The notes below the pieces were generated by a model. That model searched no databases. It was not told where the DNA came from and saw only the letters and a program-made list of their open reading frames with translations. Shown here piece after piece: positions 25,624 to 34,223 of a stretch of DNA of 64,000 nt. Both the position numbers and the translations under genes were made by a program. This DNA comes from Cytophagales bacterium. GTDB lineage: Bacteria > Bacteroidota > Bacteroidia > Cytophagales > UBA9547. Location of the stretch: NCBI GenBank assembly GCA_013297755.1, contig JAAFIH010000008.1:62001-126000 (forward strand), in the 5' to 3' direction. Numbering within the stretch: position 1 is the stretch's first letter; the number at the start of each line of letters is the position of its first letter.

Positions 25624-26601
25624 CTATAATTTATTAAATTTAAAGGTGATTTTTTTGTTTTCTTTTGTGATTAAAATATAATAAAAACCTTTTTTTAAGT
25701 TAGATACATTAATACTATTTCCAACTATTTGATTTGAATGTATCAGAACTCCTTGACTGTTAAAAACTTCAATATTAATATTCTTTTCGTTTATGTTTAA
25801 ATTTTCAATAAATAATTCATTTTGTACTGGATTGGGATAAATTTTAAATTTATTTATTTTTTCATTTTCTGTTACATTTGATACAAGTTTGTAATTAAGT
25901 GAGTCACATTTAAAACTTGATTTACTTGCTAAGGTAGGTGTAATATAAGTTGTACGAGATAGTTGAAATTTATGCAAGATTCCATCATTTTGAAAACATC
26001 TTAAATTAGTAATAAATGGGACTTCTGATAAAAAATCGTCAGCAGTTGGATTAATGTTGTAAATAGTAAAATTTACTGGGCTTCCTATATTAGCATACAT
26101 TAAAACATTTTGATTCCAACTGCCATCGTTAAAATGTAAATTGTAATGAGTAACTGCCAATCCATCAACTGTAAAAATACCGACCCCAGAAATTGAAAAA
26201 TTAACTAAAATAGGGTTAGTATTTTTAAAATAACCAGTAAAAGTATGATTATTTAAGGGGTTGAGTGTATTAAAAAAACACCATTGTGAATCATCAAGAT
26301 ACTTATATTCAATGTTTTGATTGGTTTGTTTCATCAAAATTGAAGGTAAATATACTATCTTTCCATCATATATATAATCACGAATTTTTATTAATCTTAC
26401 AGTTTCTGTATTGACAATAGTATCTTTAGTACATTCATATTCTACATATCCTATTCGAGAATCAAAATTACCTTGTGGTAATATTCTTTGTGATTTATTA
26501 TTGTCATAATACCATTTTGTTCCTATCTCAGGCCATGTTGTCTGCCCCAAAACCAACTTTGCTATTCCTACAAAGATGACCATTAAAATTAATTTTTTCA
26601 T
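25624..26601 (-). CDS. Secreted protein with T9SS C-terminal sorting domain
   Basis: The protein has 325 residues. The signal peptide MKKLILMVIFVGIAKLVLGQ is almost identical, at DNA level too, to that of the gene at 28192-29064. The mature part opens with TTWPEIGTKWYYDNN and has many strands of the type seen in secreted sandwich proteins, without a recognised catalytic motif. The C-terminal sorting domain is clear (KFKIYPNPVQNELFIENL, VFNSQGVLIHS, NLKKGFYYILITKENKKITFKF). The DNA directly upstream of its start is a 40-base scrap of another T9SS gene's 3' end, so its 5' part was probably copied together with that scrap. Confidence 0.82.
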   Translation of the reverse strand: MKKLILMVIFVGIAKLVLGQTTWPEIGTKWYYDNNKSQRILPQGNFDSRIGYVEYECTKDTIVNTETVRLIKIRDYIYDGKIVYLPSILMKQTNQNIEYKYLDDSQWCFFNTLNPLNNHTFTGYFKNTNPILVNFSISGVGIFTVDGLAVTHYNLHFNDGSWNQNVLMYANIGSPVNFTIYNINPTADDFLSEVPFITNLRCFQNDGILHKFQLSRTTYITPTLASKSSFKCDSLNYKLVSNVTENEKINKFKIYPNPVQNELFIENLNINEKNINIEVFNSQGVLIHSNQIVGNSINVSNLKKGFYYILITKENKKITFKFNKL

Positions 26602-26602
26602 T

Positions 26603-26642
26603 TTACTCTACTATTACCATGCGTTTGCTATCTACTATATTA
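26603..26642 (-). repeat. Partial copy of the 3' end of the S74/T9SS gene (40 bases)
   Basis: This stretch matches the first 40 bases of the minus-strand 3' end at 34224-34263 (stop codon and last residues, DSKRMVIVE). It directly abuts the start codon of the gene at 25624-26601 and has no reading frame of its own upstream. Confidence 0.85.
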
Positions 26643-26647
26643 CAAAA

Positions 26648-26683
26648 AAACTATCTATTTATTGCGTAATAAATAGATAGTTT
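26648..26683 (-). terminator. Rho-independent terminator of the 497-residue subtilase gene
   Basis: AAACTATCTATTTATT (26648-26663) and AATAAATAGATAGTTT (26668-26683) form a perfect 16-base-pair stem with a GCGT loop, 8 bases beyond the subtilase stop. Confidence 0.88.
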
Positions 26684-26691
26684 TGTAATTA

Positions 26692-28185
26692 TTACGGACA
26701 TCCCAAAGGTGCTGTTGGGCTAGTATTTATTGTTAATTCAGAGCCAAATGGCACTTCAAAATCTTTTTTGATAGTAACTTCTCGTGCATTGATTGTCCAA
26801 TTTGAATTGCTGGCAACTGCTACAAGGCCATTAGGAAGTGTATTAGTCACATTTGAACCAATATCTACAAATGAACGATTTGTAATAGAAGTTGCAACTA
26901 TTTGATTTTGAAAATACCTAGTTGCTGATTCTTTGACAGCCCTATAAGCATTTATACGACCGGCACCTACTAAACCTGGAAATTGATTGGCGTTTGCAAT
27001 TGGTAAAGCTGTTCTTTGAATGATTTGTTTAATTTGAAGAGGATTTAAACATGGATTTGCAGATAACATCAAACCAACAATACCTGCTACATTTGGTGTT
27101 GCTATTGAGGTCCCCCAAGAGAAAACATAAGGATCAGTTACTATGTTATTATTGGCATCTGTGGTATTTGTAGCTGTTATCATTCTTGTGCCAGGTGCAC
27201 AAATATCAATTTGTGGATAATGAGATGAACTTGCATGATTATTGTCTATATCAATACTTGCTACTTTAATAATTCTACTATCAATTGAATTGGCAAATGG
27301 AAAAATCTCATTTCCTCCACAATGTTGTATTCCATTTCCACCAGAAGCTATAATGCTTGTACCATTATCTAATATTTCTTGAATTGCTGATCTATCATGA
27401 GAAGGTATATCATTTATGTTACATGAATAAAAAAAACTGATAGAAATTACCTTGCAATTATCTATAAATGATGCTCGATGAGCTTTTGAAATAGCATTGT
27501 CCCATAAATAACCTACTATACTAGAATTGAAACCAATTGAAGAAATTTTACCACCACCATTTGTAATTCCAGACGCATGTACAGATGTCCCTGTACCATG
27601 ATCATTTCCATTTCTAAGTACTGAACCGTTAAAAGGATCAGTTAGATTAATTTTGCCATTTAAATCAGGATGGTTTGTATCAAATCCATTATCTATTACT
27701 GCTATTTTTAAAGTAGGGTTACCAAGTGTTATATCCCAAGCCAAGCTTGCATCCATATTTATAAGATGCCATAATTTATCATTACGCTCTATATTGTTGC
27801 CCCAAAAAAAATCATTTGGATCAAAAGTTGCAGTTGGTGTGATATTTTGGTAAACAGAGTCTATAAAACGTGATTTATCGAATTGCTTTAAGTTCTTAAG
27901 AAATTTATTTTGATTTTCGTTAAAGTATACAGAATAAAAGTCTTTTAAGTATTCAATTTTTGTGCCTTCATAAGTAGGTCTTATGCTTTTTACGTTATTT
28001 TGAATAATAAAATCATTAAATAAAGTATCTTCAAGCGTTTTAGCACCAATTTTAGCATTAGTTTTTTCAATAAATTTTTGCATAAACCTTTTATTTTTGG
28101 AGTGAATAGTTACACCAAATTGATTAAAATTTTGAGCTTTAAGTGTTATTGAAATAAATATAAGTAATATTATGGTATTTTTCAT
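26692..28185 (-). CDS. Secreted S8-family (subtilisin-like) serine protease
   Basis: The protein has 497 residues. The signal peptide (about 1-18, SITLKAQ) is followed by a prodomain of about 110 residues and an S8 catalytic domain. The triad is D165 (IAVIDNGFDTNHPDL), H196 (NDHGTGT) and S359 (WGTSIATPNVAG), with the oxyanion Asn near 283 (SGGNG). The C-terminal 70 residues do not contain a T9SS sorting domain. They end in the strand pattern VTIKKDFEVPFGSELTI, which resembles the 3-coathanger stack module seen at the ends of many Bacteroidota secreted proteins. The protease starts 6 bases after the gene at 28192-29064, so the two are likely cotranscribed. Confidence 0.9.
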   Translation of the reverse strand: MKNTIILLIFISITLKAQNFNQFGVTIHSKNKRFMQKFIEKTNAKIGAKTLEDTLFNDFIIQNNVKSIRPTYEGTKIEYLKDFYSVYFNENQNKFLKNLKQFDKSRFIDSVYQNITPTATFDPNDFFWGNNIERNDKLWHLINMDASLAWDITLGNPTLKIAVIDNGFDTNHPDLNGKINLTDPFNGSVLRNGNDHGTGTSVHASGITNGGGKISSIGFNSSIVGYLWDNAISKAHRASFIDNCKVISISFFYSCNINDIPSHDRSAIQEILDNGTSIIASGGNGIQHCGGNEIFPFANSIDSRIIKVASIDIDNNHASSSHYPQIDICAPGTRMITATNTTDANNNIVTDPYVFSWGTSIATPNVAGIVGLMLSANPCLNPLQIKQIIQRTALPIANANQFPGLVGAGRINAYRAVKESATRYFQNQIVATSITNRSFVDIGSNVTNTLPNGLVAVASNSNWTINAREVTIKKDFEVPFGSELTINTSPTAPLGCP

Positions 28186-28191
28186 GATGAT

Positions 28192-29064
28192 TTATGGAAT
28201 AATTATTTTAATTTTTTTAAACAATTTTGATTTTTTGTATTTAATAGCTATTAAGAGTATTTCATCACTTTGATATAATGGAGAATACAATTCTAAACAA
28301 GAGAAATAAGTAGATTTTGATAACAATAATTTTCCAAATGTATCAAAGATTGTTATATCTACATTTTCATTTAATGGATTTGGGTAATTTAAAATTCCAT
28401 TTTTAATATATACTTCTGAATCCAAATAGTCTTTATTTGATACTTTACTTGTGTTTTGGAATTTCATATCATAAGACATTGCAGAGCCCTCACAGCCAAC
28501 TGAATCTGTAATATATCCATAAACTTGTAAACTTTGTCCTACTGAAGTTAGTGTTTGTTTAAAAAAAGCAGGATTAGTTAAATGATTTTTGACATTATTA
28601 GCTGGCTCCCATTTTTTAAACTTTATAGGGTTTATACCACCCCCAATTTGTAATTTATTTATTTCGATACTATCCCCAGTAAATAAATATTTTGTTAAAT
28701 AAGATGTTGTGTAAATAAAATTAGAAACTCTAATATTTATACTATCCTTTAAAATATTCCCATTTTGACTGGCTGTTAGTACAAACCTGACCCAAACATT
28801 ATAGGGTAGATTGGTAACTATTGGGCTTGGTGTTGTAATATTATCTAGAAAATTTATTGCAGTACTTGTAATATTTCCTAAAATATACTTACTAGACCAG
28901 TTATAGGTTATGTTTAAAGTACTCCCAGATATTGTAAGTTTAGTTCCAATTTTTGGATTTGAAATGATACTACAAAAAGTTGTATCATTTCCTAAACTTA
29001 TACTTTGACCAAAACCAATCTTTGCTATTCCAACAAAGATGACCATTAAAATTAATTTTTTCAT
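28192..29064 (-). CDS. Secreted protein with an atypical T9SS-like C-terminus
   Basis: The protein has 290 residues. It shares the signal peptide MKKLILMVIFVGIAKIGFGQ with the gene at 25624-26601. The mature part starts SISLGNDTTFCSII, a LGNDTTFC opening frequent in Bacteroidota PKD/Ig-like surface domains. NYPNPLNENVDITIFDTFGK marks a sorting-type domain, but the end (LFKKIKIIIP) is shortened relative to the standard. It is 6 bases upstream of the 497-residue subtilase gene. No enzymatic motif was seen. A plausible role is a surface partner of the protease, which is inference from position only. Confidence 0.72.
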   Translation of the reverse strand: MKKLILMVIFVGIAKIGFGQSISLGNDTTFCSIISNPKIGTKLTISGSTLNITYNWSSKYILGNITSTAINFLDNITTPSPIVTNLPYNVWVRFVLTASQNGNILKDSINIRVSNFIYTTSYLTKYLFTGDSIEINKLQIGGGINPIKFKKWEPANNVKNHLTNPAFFKQTLTSVGQSLQVYGYITDSVGCEGSAMSYDMKFQNTSKVSNKDYLDSEVYIKNGILNYPNPLNENVDITIFDTFGKLLLSKSTYFSCLELYSPLYQSDEILLIAIKYKKSKLFKKIKIIIP

Positions 29065-29065
29065 T

Positions 29066-29204
29066 TTACTCTACTATTACCATGCGTTTGCTATCTACTA
29101 TATTGCCATCGGCCACTAGGGTATATACAAATATGCCTGCATATAGTTTGTTGGCTTGCAATGTTACACTATTTTCGCCTTTATTACTAATGGGTAGTGA
29201 TATT
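29066..29204 (-). repeat. Partial copy of the 3' end of the S74/T9SS gene (139 bases)
   Basis: This stretch is nearly identical to 34224-34362. It covers the last 45 codons of that gene's sorting domain including the stop. It has no start and no 5' part, and joins the start of the gene at 28192-29064 on one side and a terminator on the other. Confidence 0.9.
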
Positions 29205-29212
29205 TGTTAATT

Positions 29213-29258
29213 AAAAAACCTACCTTACTTTTTATGATTAAAAAAATAAAGTAGGTTT
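29213..29258 (-). terminator. Imperfect hairpin terminator after the frameshifted subtilase
   Basis: AAACCTAC (29216-29223) pairs with GTAGGTTT (29251-29258), and partial pairing continues through CTTACTTTTT and AAAAAAATAAA. The same hairpin with small changes follows the intact paralogue at 31818-31863. Confidence 0.65.
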
Positions 29259-29287
29259 AATTTATTGGTAATATAATATAATCTAAT

Positions 29288-31082
29288 CTATTTTATTTCT
29301 AACTCAGAACCTAATTTAACTTCAAAATCTCCGTTGATTTGAGTATAATTACTATGGTCGAGTACAACTTTAGAGTTGTTTTGGATAACTGTGTTTGAAA
29401 CATTTATGATGCAATCTGAGGTGGTGCTTGTAAAACCAGTGTTATAATTTGCACTATTGATGTTAGTGGTTGTGCATGTTACTAGTTCAGCTTCAAGTAA
29501 AGCAGCATGGGCATCTATCAAACCATAACCCATTTCACTATTCCAAGTACCATTAGGCCTTCCTATTGTAGTTGAATAAGTATAGCCACCTACTTTTTGG
29601 CATGTTCTCTCAATGATATCTCGTACTTGTTGCCCAGTTAGTTGTGGGCGATGTGATATTATCAAAGCAGCTAGACCTGCTACATGGGGTGTAGCAGCAG
29701 AAGTGCCATTAAATGAAAGCATAATCACCTGTAACACCAGCATTAGGATTATATCCATTTGTACCCTGTCTATCTGTTGTAGGTATAAACACTCCATGTG
29801 CCATTACGTCAAGTTCGTTACCAAAATTACTCCCCCACCAATTCTCTGTATCACATGAATTAGGATTTTTTCTTTGACCACATGGGCTTATTGCACCAAC
29901 TGAAATTATATTTTGGTTTGAATTTGCTGGCCAAGATACACCTCCATTATTATTACCAGTTGCAAAAACCATCACTATTCCAAGTCCATTTCTACCCATT
30001 GTGAGTGCATTTGTAATTGCATTATCAACTAAAGCATTTGGAGGACCACCACCCCAAGAATTACTCATTACAGATACGCCATTTAATATTGAAAAATTGA
30101 TACCATCTGCAAATTGCTGATAAATATTAATACCACCAGAGAAATTAGCACTAATTGACATTATTCTGCAGTTTGGTGCTATGCCTGCAACACCTAAGTT
30201 ATTATTTGTATTTGCACCTATTATTCCTGCACATGCAATACCATGATTTCCATGGACTTGGCTTGGTGAAGTAGAAGATGCACCATCAAAGCTTGTTGGA
30301 TGAATATTAGCTAAATCAGGGTGGTTTAGTTCAACACCTTCATCTACAACTGCAATAGTAACGCTTTGATTACCTGTTGTAATAGTTCTTGCATTACACA
30401 TTTTAATATCAATATTCGTTGTCCAACCACTCTGTCCAATATTGTTTAATCCCCATTGGTTTGTAAAATTTGGGTCGTTTACACAGTTTAAAAGACTTTC
30501 AACTATAAAATCAGGTTGTACTTCTTCAAACAAACCAGTTTCAAACCATTTATTTGAAATATCAAGAGCATCTATTGCATTATTTAATTTACAATCAATC
30601 GTAAACCATAGTGGCATATATTTATTTTGATTATCAATAAAAACTTGATCTTTAAGTGCATATTTGAATAATAGACTAGTATCTTTTAGTGTTTTTAATT
30701 TTACATAAAAAAAACTACTTGTAACTATATCTTTTCCATCAATCCACGTAAAAGACTTTGATGAATAGACATTGTTATTTTTCAATTTAATAATATCATC
30801 TTTGTTTAAATTTTCAACTATCTTCCAATCATATTTTTCTTTAGATTGCATTTTTGTTAAAAAATTTAACTTATTATTAAATTTTCCTTGTTTTTTTATT
30901 ATAAAATTTTTATTTTTAATACTATTAAAAACCTTAACTGAATCTTCATTTCTGAAAGATATAAAATGCTTATTTTTGTTTTCTATAAGACTTACTTTTT
31001 TACCATTGTGCCAATAAAATGAATTTTGGCTGAATATTGTTGTGCAAATAGCTGTTAATAACAAAATAATATACCTTTTCAT
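29288..31082 (-). pseudogene. S8-family subtilase interrupted by a frameshift before the catalytic serine
   Basis: Two overlapping reading frames together give about 598 residues colinear with the intact 614-residue paralogue. The first (31082 to 29709) has the signal peptide, prodomain, Asp site (VTIAVVDEGVELNHPDL), His site (HGNHGIACAGI) and oxyanion Asn (ATGNNN). It then runs into TAA after GDYAFI. The second frame continues [17 protein letters not shown] with the catalytic Ser and ends in the coathanger-like [14 protein letters not shown]. One extra base near 29712-29722 (GCTTTCATTTAATGG on the coding strand) accounts for the shift. It may be a recent mutation, a slippage site or a sequencing error. 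The gene follows a lipoprotein gene by 2 bases. Confidence 0.85.
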
Positions 31083-31084
31083 AG

Positions 31085-31645
31085 TTATTTTTCTTTTTTA
31101 AATGTTTCAACATATTTTTCACGCTCACAATATTCGCTTCTATAACACCTTGTTGGAACAAAATCTTTAATATATATTTCTGTGCTATTTAAGAAATCAT
31201 ACTTAAAAATACCAGTTTTTGAATATTTTAAAGTTGAATCTTTTTCGAAAATAGTATAAAATCCTTTAGTGTAATGCTCAATAACTAAAGTATTATTTTC
31301 TTTTAATTGGTAAAAACTTTTAAATAAAAAAACTGAACTATCTTGATTTAAAAATAGTACAGTATCATCCTCAAAAATGAGTTTAATACCTGTTATATAA
31401 TAAGCATCTTGTAAGAAACGAAAATTTTGACACCAAGCTCCTTTAATTTTCTCTTTTGTTGCAAGAAAATTATGAGTATCTTTATATACAGTATCTGCCT
31501 TCCCTAAAATAGTATTTATACTAGGTAGTGTAGAAATTTCAGGTTTATCTGTATTTGTCTCTATAATTTTAGGAGAAATTAAATTCTCTTTTTTGCAACC
31601 CCACAGCCCAGCTATTAGGAGTAAAACTTTAATTAAATTTTTCAT
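31085..31645 (-). CDS. Lipoprotein paired with a subtilase
   Basis: The protein has 186 residues. A short signal with lipobox LWGC (Cys17) followed by KKEN indicates a lipoprotein. The body has alternating strands (GIKLIFEDDTVLFLNQDSS, SFYQLKENNTLVIEHYT) as in lipocalin-like domains of Bacteroidota, after a 50-residue Pro/Thr-rich linker. It ends in a Cys-containing basic tail (TRCYRSEYCEREK). The stop codon is 2 bases from the start of the following subtilase. The lipobox region matches the second lipoprotein at 33724-34200, which also precedes a subtilase, so the gene pair is duplicated. No function is known. Protease inhibitor or folding partner are possibilities. Confidence 0.75.
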   Translation of the reverse strand: MKNLIKVLLLIAGLWGCKKENLISPKIIETNTDKPEISTLPSINTILGKADTVYKDTHNFLATKEKIKGAWCQNFRFLQDAYYITGIKLIFEDDTVLFLNQDSSVFLFKSFYQLKENNTLVIEHYTKGFYTIFEKDSTLKYSKTGIFKYDFLNSTEIYIKDFVPTRCYRSEYCEREKYVETFKKEK

Positions 31646-31670
31646 TTTCTTATATTTAAAAATTTACATC

Positions 31671-31812
31671 TTACTCTACAATTACAATGCGTTTGCTATC
31701 CACTATATTGCCATCGGCCACTAGGGTATATACAAAAATACCTGCATATAGTTTGTTGGCTTGCAATGTTACACTATTTTCGCCTTTATTACTAATGGGT
31801 AGTGATATTAGT
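31671..31812 (-). repeat. Partial copy of the 3' end of the S74/T9SS gene (142 bases)
   Basis: This stretch is nearly identical to 34224-34365, including the in-frame last 45 codons (NKLYAGIFVYTLVADGN) and stop. It differs from the other copies by a few bases (e.g. ACAATTACAATG), so it is an independent, slightly older copy. Confidence 0.9.
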
Positions 31813-31817
31813 AATAA

Positions 31818-31863
31818 AAAAAACCTACTTTACTTTTTATGATTAAAAAAATAATGTAGGTTT
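31818..31863 (-). terminator. Hairpin terminator after the intact subtilase
   Basis: AAACCTAC (31821-31828) pairs with GTAGGTTT (31856-31863), with extra pairing of the inner T and A runs. It is 20 bases past the subtilase stop. Confidence 0.65.
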
Positions 31864-31882
31864 AATTTATTGGTAATACAAT

Positions 31883-33727
31883 CTATTTTATTTCTAACTC
31901 AGAACCTAATTTAACTTCAAAATCTCCGTTGATTTCAGTATAATCTATATGATCTAAAATTACTTTAGAGTTATTTTGAATAATGGTATTTGAAACTTTT
32001 ATTCTGCAAGCATTTGTAGTTGATAGAGCACCTGTATTATAATTTAATCCATTTAAGTTAGTAGTTGTAGGGCAAGCAACAATTTCAGCTTCCAAAAGTG
32101 CTGCATGTGCGTTTATAAGACCATAACCCATTTCACTATTCCAAGTACCATTAGGCCTTCCTATTGTAGTTGAATAAGTATAGCCACCTACTTTTTGACA
32201 TGTTCTCTCAATGATATCTCGTACTTGTTGCCCAGTTAGTTGTGGGCGATGTGATATTATCAAAGCAGCTAGACCTGCTACATGAGGGGCTGCAGCAGAA
32301 GTGCCAGAATACAAGTTTGTGTACCCATCATTATCATTATCAACACTATTAGTTCCTATCCTATCCACAGTAGGTATGTAAACACCTGGTGCCATTACAT
32401 CTAAATTAGTAGAATAATTGCTTCCATATGTACCGTTAGCTGTTAATCCACATTGGCCAGTTGCAAATCTTTTACCACATTGGTTAATACCACCAACTAA
32501 AAGTATATTTTGATTTGAAGAACCAAGTGCGTTTGTAGTAGTTGAATTTTGGTTACCTGAAGAATAAACAACTATTGCACCCAAGCCATTCCTACCATTA
32601 TTTATTGCATTTTCAATAGCATTAGTTTCAATTGTAGAAACACTGCTACTGAAAGAACAGTTAATTACACTAGCACCATTATTTACTGCATAATTTATAG
32701 CATTTGCTGATTGGTTTGCAGTTATATTTATTGCTTCATAATTTATACTTATTCTCATTAATGGACACAATGGAGCTATTCCAGAAACACCTATTGAATT
32801 ATTGCTTGTTGCCCCAATTATACCAGCTGTGTTGGTGCCATGAGCACGAACTGCTTGTGAAGCACTATTATAAACTGTTGCTTTGTTAGCACCAGATATA
32901 ACATCATAATTTGCACTTGTAAAGTTAGTCAAGTCTGGAAGTCCTGTTTCAACACCAGAATCATAAATAGCAACACTTACTGTATTAGAGCCTGTAGTGA
33001 TTTTCCATGCTTCACACATTTTTATATCAATTCCAGAGGTAGGTACTGTAAACCCTCCTAAAGCCTGACCTGTGTTATTTAGACCCCATTGTAAATTAAA
33101 TCTTGAATCGTTTAAGCAATCTGGAGTTCTGGAAGTAATAAAATTGGGTTCAGATACATCAAATAATTTTGTTTCGTAAAGTTTATTAGCCATTTCCAAA
33201 ACATTACCTTTTGTATTTTTATTACAAGCTAATGTGAACCAAAGGGGCATATATTCGTTTTGCTCTAGAATCTCTATATTATTTTCTATAGCAATTTGCT
33301 TGAGAATAATGCTATCTGAAAGTTTATAAAGTTTAACATTAAAAAGATGTAAAGCAATTTTTTCATTTCCTTCAATATCTGTATAAATTGGAGAATTATA
33401 TAGGATACTGTTTTTTTTGTTTTCATTATTACTATTATAAATTTGTGTGTTTATAGTAAATGACATTTTACTATTTTTTCTAAAATTGTATATTTTGCTT
33501 TTATTATGCATTTTATCATGTAAAATTGATAAGTTATTGAACTGGCTATTCTTTTTATTTTCATTTATAAAAAAAGAACTATCAGCAACTACATACTTTT
33601 TTTTAAGATTTGTAAGCAAAGCAATTTTTGATTTATTTAAATAGTAATAAGTATTGCTTTGAGCAATTGTTTTTGCTGCCATTATTGACAGCAAAAAAAT
33701 TATATTTATTTTTTTAATATTTTTCAT
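31883..33727 (-). CDS. Secreted S8-family (subtilisin-like) serine protease
   Basis: The protein has 614 residues. The signal peptide ends near AQ23. A long prodomain (about 25-200) contains a conserved EQNEYMPLWFTLAC segment shared with the frameshifted paralogue. The catalytic domain has D256 (VAIYDSGVE), H296 (RAHGTNTAG), the oxyanion N392 (SSGNQN) and S476 (SGTSAAAPHVAG). The C-terminal about 60 residues end in [17 protein letters not shown], a 3-coathanger-like strand and not a Por sorting domain. Its ATG overlaps the stop of the upstream lipoprotein gene (ATGA), so translation is coupled. It should act outside the outer membrane or in the periplasm on proteins. Its substrate is unknown. 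Confidence 0.92.
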   Translation of the reverse strand: MKNIKKINIIFLLSIMAAKTIAQSNTYYYLNKSKIALLTNLKKKYVVADSSFFINENKKNSQFNNLSILHDKMHNKSKIYNFRKNSKMSFTINTQIYNSNNENKKNSILYNSPIYTDIEGNEKIALHLFNVKLYKLSDSIILKQIAIENNIEILEQNEYMPLWFTLACNKNTKGNVLEMANKLYETKLFDVSEPNFITSRTPDCLNDSRFNLQWGLNNTGQALGGFTVPTSGIDIKMCEAWKITTGSNTVSVAIYDSGVETGLPDLTNFTSANYDVISGANKATVYNSASQAVRAHGTNTAGIIGATSNNSIGVSGIAPLCPLMRISINYEAINITANQSANAINYAVNNGASVINCSFSSSVSTIETNAIENAINNGRNGLGAIVVYSSGNQNSTTTNALGSSNQNILLVGGINQCGKRFATGQCGLTANGTYGSNYSTNLDVMAPGVYIPTVDRIGTNSVDNDNDGYTNLYSGTSAAAPHVAGLAALIISHRPQLTGQQVRDIIERTCQKVGGYTYSTTIGRPNGTWNSEMGYGLINAHAALLEAEIVACPTTTNLNGLNYNTGALSTTNACRIKVSNTIIQNNSKVILDHIDYTEINGDFEVKLGSELEIK

Positions 33728-34200
33728 TTTGATTTTATATAAAGTGCACCAAATCTATTAACAGACTTACTAAAAGGAATATTATCACATGCTGGGCTGA
33801 ACTCTAAAGTAAAGTTGTTACCAGATAGTGTTACGTAATTAAATTTTTCTAAATACTTATCGTCTATTAATAAAGTACTATCAGAAATAATAGTGTAATT
33901 TACAATATATGATTGATTTGAATCTTTATATTTGTAAACGAAAACTTTGTCATTTTTAATTGTTATTGTATCAAAAGGTCTTTCTATCAAAAAATTACAC
34001 ATCCCATTTACATTGTAATAATCAGGCCAATGAAAAATTGCATTAGTATCCCTTACCCAAGTTCCAAATAATTTTGTCTTTATTTTTGAACCATCAGAAC
34101 CTAAATTTATTAGATCTTTTTTTTCTGACATAACAATGTTCTCTTTTTTGCATCCCCACAGCATAACTGCTAGTATACACATTTTCAAAATTGTTTTCAT
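33724..34200 (-). CDS. Lipoprotein translationally coupled to a subtilase
   Basis: The protein has 158 residues. The lipobox LWGC (Cys17) and KKEN follow a short hydrophobic signal, closely matching the lipoprotein at 31085-31645. The domain begins KIKTKLFGTWVRD and continues with strands DTITIKNDKVFVYKYKD, YIVNYTIISDSTLLIDD and NYVTLSGNNFTLEF, the pattern of lipocalin-like domains. Its TGA overlaps the ATG of the subtilase by four bases, which fixes the stoichiometric link. Beyond the lipobox the two lipoproteins have diverged strongly, more than the proteases have. A cognate inhibitor or chaperone role is a hypothesis. Confidence 0.78.
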   Translation of the reverse strand: MKTILKMCILAVMLWGCKKENIVMSEKKDLINLGSDGSKIKTKLFGTWVRDTNAIFHWPDYYNVNGMCNFLIERPFDTITIKNDKVFVYKYKDSNQSYIVNYTIISDSTLLIDDKYLEKFNYVTLSGNNFTLEFSPACDNIPFSKSVNRFGALYIKSK

Positions 34201-34223
34201 TTCGTATTTTTTTAAGGTTAAAC

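Noticed and set aside
29066-29204. Separate small gene for the sorting-domain tail copy
   Set aside because: It has no start codon in a sensible position, no signal peptide, and matches only the 3' end of 34224-35312.
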